A stretch of 64,000 bases of DNA from Chrysogorgia sp. JL179-B06 (lineage: Eukaryota > Cnidaria > Anthozoa > Scleralcyonacea > Chrysogorgiidae). Shown here piece by piece: positions 45,488-58,064 of this stretch. The notes beneath the pieces were generated by a model. It made no database searches and was not told the origin of the DNA. It worked only from the letters and a program-made list of their open reading frames with translations. The stretch spans positions 1,273,501-1,337,500 of the forward strand of contig JAYKKM010000156.1 in assembly GCA_035772405.1 (NCBI GenBank), given 5' to 3'. How positions within the stretch are numbered: the first letter of the stretch is position 1; each line of letters opens with the position of its first letter. Made by a program: the position numbers and the translations under genes.

Positions 45488-48400
45488 ATGGCGTCCAAAA
45501 ACAGTAGAGGCAAAGTATGGTCTGACGAAGAAACCACACTTCTTCTTAATTTCTGGTCCGAAGAGGCAATCCAAATAGCGTTGGATAAAGCTAAATGTTC
45601 GAAAGATACAAGTCGTGTTTATCGGACTTTACTGGTGAGTCTTCTACATGTATATGTATGAATGATGTATATGCAAATGTTATAAATGTTTGCCATATTC
45701 ATGAAACTAGAGTAGAAATTTTGGTAGCCCATCATGAATATTTTATGACTTTTGTCACTTAAATCACGAATCTGATATTAATATAGACCTATATATCTAC
45801 CAACGTTAGGCATATTAAAGCATTTTATATTTATTTATTGTAGGGACCATACATATTGTCTTATTTTCCACTATAGGACAAATGCAAGCTAAGGGACATG
45901 AAGACCTTACACTGAAAGAAGTTATTAATAAAATGAAGAAATTGTGCCAAAAATATAAAACTGAAAAGGGATAAAAGCAGAAAGTCTGGAAATAACAGAA
46001 AAAAGAAGTGGAAATATTTTGATAAGATAGACAGCTTTATGTCTCAAAGGCATAATGTTACTCCAGTTGCCATCCTTGATACAATGGATGAATGTAAGAA
46101 GAATAATGACAACTGCAATGATAATGATCCTGACTTAGGTATATTTTATATTTGGTTGTTCTTAAAAAAATAGTTTTGCCATCATGTGAAGGGCAGTAGG
46201 GGTGGGGGGCAAATAGTTAGGGGGGGAAATAGTTAGGGGGGGAAATAGTTAGGGGGGGGGGGGCAAATAGTTAGGGGGGGGCAAATAGTTAGGGGGGGGC
46301 AAACAATTCGAGTGCCAGGCACAAGGTTCCTAAAAAAAAGGGCCTAGGGCATGCTCCCCCAGGAAAATTCTGAATCTTCGGTGTCTAAAACTGCATTTCC
46401 TGTGTTTTTGAGGCATTTTGAGAAGAACATAAACGTTTTACTAAGTCACTTTTTTTACCAGACTGGAACATAGATTATTTCCATGCAATATATGAATCTA
46501 ATGTATCTTAATAAAATCAAGAAATAATTATTATTTGTGATATACCAAGCTGTGTTTATTTCATGGCCAGAAATGACGGACATTCATATTGCGCGTGCGC
46601 GAAATAATTCGCCTTGTGATGGAGTCATATTTGTAACGTTTATATATGGCATAATTATAAATTCGCCAAAATGAATAGCTTCTAAGTTTATTTTTTAAAC
46701 CCTGTGGTGTCTAGCTGGTATCACAAATCCCAAGCCTTTATGAGTTCAGGCAAAAAATGCCATACAGTACCTGATACAAAAACAAAAAAAACAATTAATA
46801 AATAAACCATTTTTATCAGAGTGTAGTTTACAGTTTCAATAAGAGAGCTACAGGTATATAGGGTGGCTGACAAGACTATAATAAAGTCATCCTTTTTCTC
46901 AGGCACATTAATGCCTGGGTCCCAGTCTCAAATGAAGCAAAATTAGCGAAATTACAACAAAAATCAGCAAAAAATGTAAGATTCTATTTCCATTTCTGTA
47001 TTGGTCAACGTAATATAAGTCTATGTTCAATATTGATTAGTTTTGGTTACCATGGGAACCGATCACGTGACCATATTCATGAGAAGAAACCCCATGATAA
47101 TAGATTTTCTTATTTTCGCTTCGCGGCAACCGAAATCTTTATCAAATGAATTGTAATTGTTGCTGTATAATAACTACAGACATCAGCGTACATGAATCAA
47201 ACTAGGACAGTTGTCCATTTGTGTTTGATAATTGATATCCAGATATATGAAAATTAATTGTCTTAAGAGAACGTGACACCACAAACGAATGGCATAACAT
47301 GATATTTCTAACGTAACAAGTTCACTGTCCTAATTTGGAGAACAAACTTTCATATATTTATAACACATCTGGAAACTAAAAGCTGCTGATTAAACCGATT
47401 TTACCCTGCCGCAAGTTGAACGAGTTTCATGCGAGAAGAATATATGCGGTCCACCATTTACATCCTTGAGCCTACAGGTAAGTTCAGTTTAATTCAGCGG
47501 CGATCAGCTTTAATTTCGCTTGTTATTTCCATTGCGATGGCGTACAAAAACATCAGAGGCAATTTAAACAATTTTGATCGTGAATCAAAGTTATCAAAAC
47601 CATAACGCGGATTTATGTATGTCATTGCCAAAGAAAACTTTATATTTTAACAAGAAATGCATCGCGCAAATATGCACCAGCCTAGTCACTGTGTTATCTC
47701 TGACACATGATTATTCATGATTATTCATGCCTTATGGCCATGACGCAAATCCGCATACTTGAAATTTAGGCGCAATGTTTCAAAATACTTCATAGGGAAA
47801 GCATCGCAAGTTTATCCAGCACTGAAGTGTTTGTATAGTTAGTAGATGGTAATGGAGTATAGAGTAATGGTCAATTCTGCTATTCTAGACGTTTTATTTA
47901 ATAACTTCACAGGTCTGGAGCATTTCCTGTCGAACGTGTCTGTTGATTTTTAGCAGCACGATAAACGATTCCAGATAACTCAAATCGTTCTAATGTTTAT
48001 AAAGTCATTATTCGAGTTTCATCAAATGGTCAATAATATTATACAAACTGTAGATTTAAGTGTTTATGACGAGGTTTATAATACATCGAGCAACGCATTG
48101 CTAGCTGGATGCGTGTAACAAGCATTTATATATATAGTGTAACTTGACAACATCGCACGCATAACTCAAATGCCATCCCAAATTAACAGTGAAATTGCTC
48201 TATGCTGAGATTTATATATGTTAGTCGTATGTAGCAGTGATCTATTTTATAAATTCTTACTGAATATATAATCTTTGCTCCATATTCATTTTTCAAACAT
48301 TGTGAATTTGTAATATTTGCGCTGTGGCAGACTGACATGTCGACTAGCCCAAAATTGTAAACAAACTGTAAATCCAGAGACAGGAAGGAGTCATGTTTCG

Positions 48401-50838
48401 TGAAGAAGGCAAAGCCATATGCTAACAGGGATATTACGCATATGCTAACAGGGATATTACGTTATAATAACAGGGATATTACGCAGTAAAAAAGTTTATA
48501 CAAAGCACAAAGACAACCAGAACGCCTTATTAATAGACAGGAATACGCCTATAAGTTATAACACATTATGTTTGTAGCCACGCGCGCGCGGGTTTCTCGC
48601 GGGAAGTATGCTGACTAGAACGTGGAGGGAGACAGACATTAATGTACCTGAGTTCAACCCCTGTATTTTTGTTGTGGTAAAATTTCATTCACCCATGAAT
48701 AATGCTACCCATGATTTTCCAACCCAGTATTCCCTATAAACAATGAATGGTCCTTTAGGGGTTAAATAATGATCATATAAAGAAATATTGATCATACTTT
48801 GATCAATCCCACAGTTTGGACATGAAAATCCTTCTTTTTCATCATAAACCATGAGAGAGCCACCTTCTGAAGCAATCACAAGTTTGACATTTATGATGGA
48901 ATGTGTTGCCTCTTCCATACTTTTCCACTAGACTATTAACTACAATGTAATCATGGCCAGAAATTATGGACATTGAGCCTAGCTGCGCTATTTGTGTAGC
49001 AGCATTACGCTTAAAACCCCATTTAACCCTCCGCATCCCCGTGGATCATATTACGACCCATCGATCATGCGTTTAATTTATTCATCTCAAATGTCACACG
49101 TCTTCTCAAAGACTCAAATCTGAATTCCAAGCATGCTCGTCTAATCTGTTAGCTAAGTAATCACGCGGGTGTTATACGTTGTCATCCCAAAGACACCGAT
49201 ACCATTGGAAAGCTACGTTTTCACTAAGTATTCTTATCCAAACCATAGTAAACTTTGAACAATGCTGCGGGTTATATCAGCGAAGGAAAAGCCGTGTGTT
49301 TGAAGGTAAAGTAAGATGACACGTTGTTTTGCCGGTTGGCAATGTCCTATGTTTTGAAGATTCAAAACGAAAAAGCAGGGCCGTTATTTCGAATATTGAA
49401 ACCTAACGTATCAAATAATATCGAGCAATCATTTGTTAATGAGAAACGATTTCGGCAACTAAAAATAGTTGCCCACGGGCACGGAATGAAAAACAACGCA
49501 ATAACTGTGAGTCCGTGTAATATTCCTATTCAAACTATAAGGGCGACGCTTGAAAATTAATGTTTAAAAAGCAGGGCGAGTTTGAAGGCTAACAAACATT
49601 TGTGTTGTTGAGACGCATTCAGATCATCTTTTCATTCTGTTTCGATTTCGGCAAACGTTGAAACTATCTAAAATATTGAAAAAATTCCAAATGCTGGTAC
49701 AATATTTTTTTGCCAACCCTGTATTACCAATAAATAATGAATGCCCCCTAAGCTACAATGTACCATTATTTATCATTTTACTCCAGTGGTGGTGGTGCAG
49801 AGAGGACACATCCCTAACTCTCTCCAATTTTGATTTTCCAATTTGGCCAAAATCAAGGAAAGAAGTTGGGGGAGGGGGCATAATTTTCTGATCTTAACCC
49901 ACCTACACTGACCAAAATAATATTTTAATACCAAAATATGTAAAACATGAACAGTGTGGCTCATGCACAAGTCTAAGAATACCAGAATGTAGGGCAGATT
50001 GTCTCTGTCCACTAATTCCTTGACTTGCAAAGAGTGTTCACTCCAAAAATCGAATATTTAATTTTCAATATTTACCAGGCTGATGATAACTAACCCTGCA
50101 GCTTTGTTTGTTTTAGATGAAGAAAATGCTGAGGCGATGGAAAAAGGTGAAACAGAAGATGAAAAAGAAGATGAGAAGGATGAAAACGAGAATGGGAAAG
50201 ATGAAAAGAAGAAAGATGAAAAGAAGAATGATGAAAAGAAGAAAGATGAAGAGGGAAAAGCACCGAAAGTTGGTACTGGTACCAAGAAAAGAAAAAGTTC
50301 GGTTGAAAAGGGTTTAGAATTAGTGTTTGAAAAATTTAAAGAGACTAGTAAAGATGAGTTTGAAAGGTAATATAGTATTATTTTATGTACCTCAAAAATG
50401 ATAATAATATTAAAAATGCACAGAAATACTCTTGTAGAAATATAAGGATCAAAAGTTCCTGTTAGACATAGAAGTTATTTGAGGTCTATATATCTATAAC
50501 TTATATTTGGTAATTGTTTTGATTGTTGTAGACACAAAAAACTTGAAGAAATGCGGATGGAAAAAGAACACGAATTTAAAAGAGAACAGGCAGATGTAGA
50601 AGCCCAACGGAGGAAGGAAGAAAGAGAGCACGAGTTGAAAATGATAAGCATTATGATGGGGAATGCAAATAATCAACCTCGTGCCTCAAGTTCCAATGCT
50701 CCTACAGTTCTTTATGCACCCCCTTTTGCACCTTTCCAACAAAACAATATTGCAAGTGCAAATTCCAGTATTGCACCAACGAGTGGCCCTGTCTACGGCA
50801 CATTTGTAGACAAAGACAAGACATTCTTCCAGTTTTAG
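45488..50838 (+). pseudogene. Harbinger Myb/SANT-like gene, four exons, small indels
   Basis: Exons: 45488-45634, 45877-46138, 50117-50366 and 50532-50838, all GT-AG. Exon 1 starts MASKNSRGKVWSDEETTLLL, a Myb/SANT-like trihelix start. Exon 2 continues with DLTLKEVINKMKKLCQKYK, then RKSGNNRKKKWKYFDKIDSF. Exon 3 is very rich in Lys and Glu, and exon 4 has a charged helix (KKLEEMRMEKEHEFKREQAD) followed by a Pro/Ala-rich tail. Such proteins import the Harbinger transposase to the nucleus and help it bind DNA (family knowledge). Exon 2 needs one base more at its start and one less near 45971 to keep the frame, so two compensating indels disrupt it. Intron 2 is almost 4 kb. Confidence 0.78.
46139..50116. 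other. Large intron of the Harbinger Myb-like gene
   Basis: Contains a G-rich tandem stretch with 'caaatagttagggggg' at 46195-46315 and three copies of 'aacagggatattacg' at 48420-48485. Related decayed segments lie at 48700-48790 and 49690-49790 (see findings). Small ORFs (48685-49036 minus, 49324-49560 plus) have no recognised family. Confidence 0.5.
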
Positions 50839-51294
50839 AACTGTTTGTTGTTTTACAATTCAGTTTTTATCCTAATTGTTAATGATCTTAGGGTTCTTTG
50901 ATATTAATTGTTTACGAAAATATAAACTGCAATCTTATTTTAAGTAATATTATAATAGCACTTTCTATAGGGTACCTGCGACGACCAAGACAAGTTATTT
51001 ACAAGATTCTAATATATCGTATTCTTACCGTTAAAACAATTTAGTTTACAAAGATTTAAAGGCGTTGTTTTTTAAAATATTTTGGCGCTACAGCCAACTC
51101 TCGCCTTGCAGACACCCCGCTTTTACGGACACACACCGCTATTAATTACGGATTTGCGGACACTACAAGTGCGCTGTCACGGTTCCCAGGGCCAGGGTGT
51201 CCTCGAGACAAGAGTTGACTGTGATCCCAAATTTACAAAAACAAAATGCCCCCCAATAGTTTGAACATGAATCACAGCAAAAAGCTTGAGACAT

Positions 51295-52555
51295 TCATTG
51301 TCCAGAGAAATAGTTTGATAATGTATCACGAATACTTTGAGCGTCCGGCAATACGTTGTCGTTGTCATCGTATGCTTCCACTATCACTTGGACCTCTTCA
51401 TTTTCTCCCCATAGTGGCAAGAAATCATTCTTCTGAAGCTCGCATACGTTGTGCAAAATACAGGATGCATATGTAGCGTTCACTAAGTTCGAAATATCCA
51501 TGTCAACTCGCTTTGAGAACCGAATAAATCGACCTTTCCACCTGCCAAAAGTGTTTTCTACTGTAACTCTTGCTCGACTTAGTAGCCGTTCACTCCTAGG
51601 CGCATTATTGTTTTGGGGATATCCCTTTATTACCCATGGTAACAATGGCCGATAAGCTGGATCAGCCACAATGAAAGGCGGGATTTCCTCTCCATTTATC
51701 TCCTTTGTTAGGTCGTTTGGAAAGAGTTTTTGCTCGTTGCCTTTCGCAAAAATTGCTGAGTTGGAAAAAACGCGTGCGTCGTGAACACTACCCGGCCATC
51801 CAATCACAACATCCCTGTACAGGTAATTGCAATCGACTACGGCCTGCATTAAAATGCTGTGATAGCCCTTTCGATTTACGTACTCTATGTGACTTTCCGA
51901 TGGCGCATGAATTGGAATGTGCGTCCCATCAAATCAATAGCCCCTGCACACATTGGGAAACCCCACATTTTCTCGTAGCCTTCGATCACTTTCAGTAGTT
52001 GGTTTCCTTGTGGAAAATTGATCACATTTGACAACCGTTTAGCAATAGCACAGCACACATCTTTCACACACAAACAAACAAACGATGTATAGAGACTCCA
52101 AATAGATTGCCGATCGTTCGGTATTCTGCAGTAGAGGCCAAGAAATACAAGGTAAGGGCTAATCGCCGCTCCGGTGGAATTGCTAAGCGCATGGTAGTAT
52201 CAGTTCGCGGCATATATCATTACGTATGGTATTTAGAAGAAACGCGAATGTGTCTTTTCTTACTCGAAAGTTAGTGTACCATAACTCATCACCATACATT
52301 TGCTCCACCATTTCGATCCATACAAACGATCTTGGGTGCGTCCACAACAAGCGATTTCGTGGTCGACACAAGCAAGCCAATATAGCTTCCATGCACAAAT
52401 GCAATTCTTCGCCTTTTTTGAAAGAGAATCGAAGATTTGTCACTTCTCTTTATACGTTTTAATGATGGAGAAGTTCTCTTAGTTTTACTTCCAAGAATAT
52501 ACCGCTTTATAATCCACTGCTTTATGGGCTCTAAAGTGTTGTTGTTTACCGCCAT
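51295..52555 (-). pseudogene. Harbinger DDE transposase, multiple frameshifts
   Basis: Five reading-frame segments follow each other on the minus strand. MAVNNNTLEPIKQWIIKRY (from 52555) leads to LLWTHPRSFVWIEMVEQMYG. After a shift near 52200 comes MRLAIPPERRLALTLYFLAS and TIGNLFGVSIHRLF, then after a shift near 52070 CAIAKRLSNVINFPQGNQLL and MCAGAID. A five-base insertion near 51915 interrupts the first catalytic Asp block. The last frame (51849-51295) has DVVIGWPGSVHDARVF, the second catalytic Asp in VADPAYRPLLPW and the Glu in VENTFGRWKGRF. Order and motifs fit the DDE_4 Harbinger family. With at least four disruptions it cannot make an active enzyme. Confidence 0.88.
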
Positions 52556-52913
52556 ATTTCAAATATCCAGCGCGAAAAATTACTAAGCGAATTACCGCTT
52601 GCATTTGTGCACTAAGGGCTCTTGATTTTTTAGCGGGCCCACATGTTTTTGGGGTACCCGCTATAAATTTTCGGTCCGGCGGCCCATCAAAATAATTGTC
52701 GTATAAACGCAAATTGCCGGGCCAAAAACTATAGGTCCGCGGGCCAAAATTTGGAGTGCCGTACCAAAAACTCTTGTCGTGTAAATGGGCCTTATATATA
52801 CTGATGATTTCGGGTGCATCGGGTGATATATAAACCTATAAATTGATCCTAGATCTAGGAATGGCTTGGATCTCGCGTGATAAGGGACTAAACGCCGGTC
52901 GATATTAGCACCC

Positions 52914-52956
52914 TCGCCCTCAGGCCTTCGGCCGGCGCTTCGCGCCGGGCGAGAGG
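52914..52956. repeat. GC-rich stem-loop
   Basis: CTCGCCCTCAGGCC ... GGGCGAG with nested GGCCTTCGGCC and GGCGCTTCGCGCC. It is a strong potential hairpin in AT-rich surroundings and a common sequence type in dispersed repeats. Confidence 0.7.
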
Positions 52957-53435
52957 ATTAACAAATTTCTCGTCCCCTAGTGTTTATAATAAGGTGATTT
53001 TTTTCCACTTCAACATTACAGTTTGCAAAAAAAATTTAAAAACCATATTATCTTAGATGTTCATTCAAGTTGAATGATTCAACATTGTATTGGGGGAATC
53101 CTGAAGGGGGATATTGTACTAGCATGTGCAATTATATATTATGGGGAGAAACAACTTATATCTACTGTACGTGTATCTATCTCCTATATTTGTGTTGAAC
53201 ATCAAATTTGGAACATCAAACTGAGAACCAGCAAATATAGCAGTGAGAGCAAAAGAAACATAAAGTTGTGAAATGTGACAGTTTGTTTTGTTGTGCCCTT
53301 GAGCACTGTTGCAATAATTGATATAATATAATCGTACGTAACTAGACCCAGGCCCTCGGGTCTATCAAAGGTCACAACATCAAGTTTAGGCGGTCATTTG
53401 GAGACTGGAGTATTATCGGACTGTCAGAGAACTAA

Positions 53436-53600
53436 TCGGAGAATAACTTATTAACCGAGAGCATGGTCATTACGGGAAAATATCAGACCGAGGTCTTGAC
53501 AGTACGGACCGAGCCCGTAGGGCGAGGTTCGTACATAAAAGACAAGATCTGATATTTTCCCGTAATGACCAAGCAGTCAAGGTTAATAAGAGGTTTATTA
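53436..53600. repeat. Fold-back repeat with GGTCATTACGGGAAAATATC arms
   Basis: The left arm 'gtcattacgggaaaatatca' and the right arm 'gatattttcccgtaatgacc' surround a core with 'cggaccgagcccgtagggcg'. Non-coding MITE-like sequence. Confidence 0.75.
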
Positions 53601-54257
53601 TATGGCATGGCTTTTTTAAACAACATACTTTACATATGTTTTGAGTGACAGAATTGTCATTTTTGCATCTACGTTGCTTAGCAACGTAAGCGCTATGCCA
53701 TCAGCGTTCTGACTATATTTGTTTATATGTGGCAGACTGTGGTTGGGAACCAAATTTTGTGATGTCACAACCTCCAAACATTCGAACCGATAGTATAGCT
53801 ACGTTCTTGTCTTCTTCATGTCTCATGAGATTTACTGTATGTAATTCAGTGTTTGCTTTGATTTTTTGAGAATTCTAAGGTAAGGTGACTAGTTATCTTA
53901 TGCTAACGTCATGTTAATCTACACAAATATCAAATTCAGCATCCGACACGTGAATTTATTAGTTTTCGCTCGTCTCATATGAAGCTTTTAGTTTTATACG
54001 ATTCATTGACATAAAATTGACGTAACGGCATGCATATTGAAAGTTATTATTTGAGCTGAGGTTTCATCTAAATATAAAATTATAAATCTACATATGTTTT
54101 ACAGTATAGTGTTTATACTCTTGTCAAGATTTGTGAGTGCAGAACTTGCGACAGTTTTCATTTGTTCTCACGGAGCCAGTGTGTTCGCGCTTTTCACGTT
54201 TTAATATCCATGCGTGTTTTAATATCTTTCACTTGAGTATGTATTATTGCAGTTAGA

Positions 54258-54333
<76 letters not shown>
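54258..54333. repeat. (TA)n microsatellite beside a hairpin
   Basis: The TA run is followed by 'agcaaagtgaaaaggtgg' and, 26 bases later, its exact inverse. A second TA run lies at 54446-54480. Confidence 0.9.
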
Positions 54334-54334
<1 letters not shown>

Positions 54335-54442
54335 CAAAGTGAAAAGGTGGCTCGTCACTAAATTCTTGGCAGTTTACCACCTTTTCACTTTGCTATATAT
54401 TCAAAACACTGTCTACGCAGCACTCTACTTTTTTACTACTCT

Positions 54443-54483
<41 letters not shown>

Positions 54484-54699
54484 AATACAGTGGGTCCAGG
54501 GTTTTCTTCAACATCATTATCCATTCTATTAAAAATATACTCCGGTATAATAAATCAATATTGGCATTGTTACAATGAGAGGTACATACCAATTCGAGCT
54601 CTGTAAACTCAATAGTTTCGACTCCCATGTTGAACGATAGTTTTGTCAGCATTCAGCCTCAATGGATGAGTTGTTGACTTTTTGCTATTAACTGACGAG

Positions 54700-54790
54700 T
54701 GATGTACCAGAAATAATTTCAATTGATAATAAGTTTATTTTACAATATAGTAATTCTTCACTGGTGGTGTATTCATGATAAAGGAAGCCA
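54700..54790 (+). pseudogene. Second remnant of the 2A-linked gene family
   Basis: 'ccagaaataatttcaattga' through 'ggtggtgtattcatgata' parallels 55500-55590 ('ccagaaatgatttcagttgt' ... 'ggtgatttatttatgata'). It is a short diverged copy of the same coding segment. Confidence 0.5.
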
Positions 54791-54814
54791 TTATTGTATA
54801 CCACTGCTATTTAC

Positions 54815-55070
54815 AATAAAAGCAAGCCGTTGCGCCCGAGGTTGTGCCACTGTTACTCTCGATAAAAGCAAGCCACTGCTATATTTCACAATAAAAGCAA
54901 GCTGTTGTGCCACTGCTATTTACAATAAAAGCAAGCCGCTGTGCCACTGCTATTTACAATCAAAGCAAGCCATTGTTACTCTCAATAAAAGAAAGCAACT
55001 GCTATATTTCACAATAAAAGCAAGCCATTGTGCCATTGCTATTTACAATAAAAGCAAGCAAATAAAACAG
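54815..55070. repeat. Irregular tandem repeat with AATAAAAGCAAGC
   Basis: About eight copies of a 30-35 bp unit (ACAATAAAAGCAAGCC plus TGTGCCACTGCTATTT). The 119-codon ORF here follows the repeat. Confidence 0.88.
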
Positions 55071-55122
55071 TCATTTGTATAACATAAGAGTAGCAATTGA
55101 GTAATACAGAGCTTGTATTGAT

Positions 55123-55700
55123 ATGCACAATCATTTTCTAAAAATCAATGATCCAATATTGGTTATATTCTACCAGAGTTTACTTGTAAGCTATATTATG
55201 TATGTTTCATTATTACTGAGAATGGTAAATGATGTTGAGGAAAATCCTGGTCCCACTGTTTACGATATCAAATAATCTGTTGCAGTTTTAGTCAAGGCAA
55301 TGTAAGAAAATTTGGACCATTGGTAAGCAATGTGTAGCTATGTCATTTACTGTAATAGAACATAATACATATTCAAGTTAAAGATATTACAATATCATAA
55401 CAATGGGATATACCATTCTTAGATACTATATTATCTGCTGAAATAACCTTTATACTTTCTTAAGTAATTCTGTTAAAAAAGTTTTTTGCTGTTAACTAAA
55501 TTGCCAGAAATGATTTCAGTTGTTAATAAAGTTTATTATTTACAATACAGTATATAGTGACTCCTTTTCTGGTGATTTATTTATGATAACAAACAATGAA
55601 CCATTTTATTCACTGACCTTGATAAATTGTTCACGGGCAATTCCATGTTTAAATGCACTTTTTGTGATTGCTTAAATTAAGCAAAAGCCCTTAGTGGCTA
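55123..55700 (+). pseudogene. Decayed gene with a 2A-like DVEENPGP motif
   Basis: A 50-codon ORF (55123-55275) begins MHNHFLKI, has a hydrophobic stretch (PILVIFYQSLLVSYIMYVSL) and then NDVEENPGPT (55228-55257), the 2A ribosome-skipping consensus D(V/I)ExNPGP. It ends four codons later. Downstream in other frames are FSQGNVRKFGP, KQCVAMSFTVIEHN and GDLFMITNNEPFYSL. These are the blocks I recall following a 2A-like start in large cnidarian mobile-element proteins with a cysteine-peptidase-like domain. Stops and frame changes show it is dead. 2A-like sequences at protein N-termini are documented in non-LTR retrotransposons and NLR genes of marine invertebrates. The family name is not certain. 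Confidence 0.55.
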
Positions 55701-58060
55701 AGGAAATTTTATCCTCTTTATGCTTTTTAGCTATAAAAACGTCTAACTTTATTGCCAACATCCAAATACAGTGTTGTAATTCTTCAAATTTACCTCTACA
55801 TAGTTACAATTTTACATGTAATTAAGGTTTTTACACAACATTTACAATGTGTGCATACTATGCTTAAACAAGCAAAAAGCCATTTTTGTTGATTGTTGAA
55901 AATATTACAATGGATTAAATTTGTTTTAAATCCAATCCCCTATCAAATTGGGTAACTTTGGGACCAAACATTAATAAAGAAGAAGCATGACACAAAAGTG
56001 TAATGTCCGTTACACACAAATTTGTTATTTATTTTTAAAAAAAGGGAAAACATTTTCCAACATGTACAAATAATTTGAAAGTATGTACAAATGGATTCAT
56101 AATTTAGGTGTTTTGTTGTAACAATCATTGTAATTGAGAAGATATGTTGTTTGAAAAAGTACTAAAATAGGCATGTCTTTTCTGGAGTAATGTCCGTTAC
56201 GCAAAATATTGTGATTGTAAATATATGACATTTTCCAAAACACTCTGAAAAATTAGTTAGTTGAACATCAATTGTTGTTCACTTATCAGAATTTCTAATT
56301 CAAAATGAAACAATGGTAAAAGTGGAAGAAATATATCAAATTAGTTTTCAACATTTGACAAACTGTGTAATGTCCGTTACATGGAATTGCCCTCACCCAC
56401 TTTCAATTAAATATTCAACATTGTCTGTTGACTGTTAACTGCAACACGGTTGCAATCTTCAAGATCTGAAGATATTAAAAAATTTTATTCCTACTCAACA
56501 GATTTATACGGCATGCCACACCCATGTGGGACATGTGTATCACTTGATGTTGAAGGTTTAGATAACTTACCTGTCACTCTATTTTCAAAATATTGTCCTG
56601 TGAAATACTGCTTTAACCTTTGAGATTATGGGAATAAATTTAACAAATAAAGATATTCAAAATAATGTTCCATGTGAGAATTAGAATTAACCTAAAAATA
56701 TTTGTCATCCATGAAAAGCTGGAATTTTGGCAAGATGCAAACTTTGCAAGTATATGTTGTAAGTTGTAATCATGATTGTCAATTATCCAATAAAATCAAA
56801 GTTCATTTTTATAAGATAATGGACAACCTCCTTGACAAGCATTTCCAAATGAACTTTGCAGCACTTCTTGGTCAAGTAGTATCAAATCAACTTTAACTAC
56901 CAAATTCTAGTCTAACTAGCATCCTGTACACTTTAAGTCCTGCAGACAGTGCATATAATATATGTGCAGTATAAAGCATGGTTTTCATTAAGCTTTCTTT
57001 ACAATGATTTATTGCTAATCAGTTGAATATTACCATTGATAAGTAAACTTTATTACATGTCAATATTAATTACTGTTGCTACTTATGATTGTATCAGGAT
57101 AAAAATAGCATGTCATTAGAGCGTATGATTAGTTCTAAAACGTAGACGCACGTGCGCATTGCGTACCTATTTTTTGATCTTGTTCTTGTTCTTCTATTGC
57201 TTTCATGATAGTAAGGCTCTCTTTTAGATTGTTCATCTAAATCGTTGTTCGCTCCTTTGTAAACAAAATGGTTGACAAAATCCGTCATCCGGACCGGTCC
57301 ATTACGGGAAATAACGGACCGGCGCGTGACGTGTCTCGGCCAATCAGAGCACGCAATTTCACCGGAAGTACCTTGTTCCATATAATAATAATTGTTAATT
57401 ATCTGGAGGCCGGTACAAGGCCATAGATGTAAGTCATTTGTAACGTTGTATATATTCGTCTTTAATGTCAATAGTCAATCGTTGTAGCATGTTTATTGTT
57501 TATTGTATATTTTGTCATTTGGTTTTTAGTTTTCACCGAACAGTATAGTTCAATTAATATAAACTGTACATTGTTAGTTGACACTTCGCGCCTCATCTGT
57601 GAAGACGCAACAAGCCCAATAACTGTACACCACCAACCAATGTGGGTTTGCAATACCCTTTGGAAATGTTTTTATCTAAATCAAAATTAGTGGCAACATG
57701 TATAGCTAGAAGCCATCAACAGTCATATATATATAGATTTTACTCTACTGTGTAATTAGCTTGGAACTTATCATTAGCATCTCAATGGTCTTACACTGCT
57801 AACACTTTCCTTTGTACCCATATCACCTAATTTTTTTAGTGTATAATATATCAAAATGCAATGCAATAAAATGCAGTCAGTACAATACAATACATATAGA
57901 AGGTTATACAGAGAGTCTGTGTTTTTTGTTTTGATGTTCAGTTTATTGAAATTCATTGAGGCTTACTGTAGTTTATTAATTCTTGTTTTCTGCAGTTTGT
58001 CTTGGCTTTAGACAGCTGTAAGTTATTGTTGGTACTTGTACTGATGAATATTGCAGTAAT
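55701..58060. other. No gene recognised
   Basis: AT-rich DNA. Three copies of TAATGTCCGTTAC occur at 56001, 56188 and 56368. The 57094-57471 minus ORF contains repeat-like sequence ('attacgggaaataacggacc') and no recognised domain. Probably remnants of elements. Confidence 0.5.
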
Positions 58061-58064
58061 GCAT

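Larger units (their letters stand above)
45218..52792. mobile_element. Full-length PIF/Harbinger transposon, coding genes decayed
   Basis: Termini of 78 bp (45218-45295 and 52715-52792) are near-identical inverted copies starting AGGCCCATTTACACGACAAG. Both sides are flanked by TAT (45215-45217, 52793-52795). The flanks are AT-rich, so the exact duplication is ambiguous. The element contains the two genes typical of the superfamily: a Myb/SANT-like DNA-binding protein (+) and a DDE transposase (-), arranged tail to tail. Both are broken by small indels. Confidence 0.9.

Noticed and set aside
50117..50366. Lys/Glu-rich ORF as a separate host gene
   Set aside because: Splice phases place it as exon 3 of the Myb-like gene within the Harbinger transposon.
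57094..57471. 125-codon minus ORF as a host gene
   Set aside because: Overlaps dispersed inverted-repeat sequence with 'attacgggaaataacgg' and has no recognised domain or splice context.
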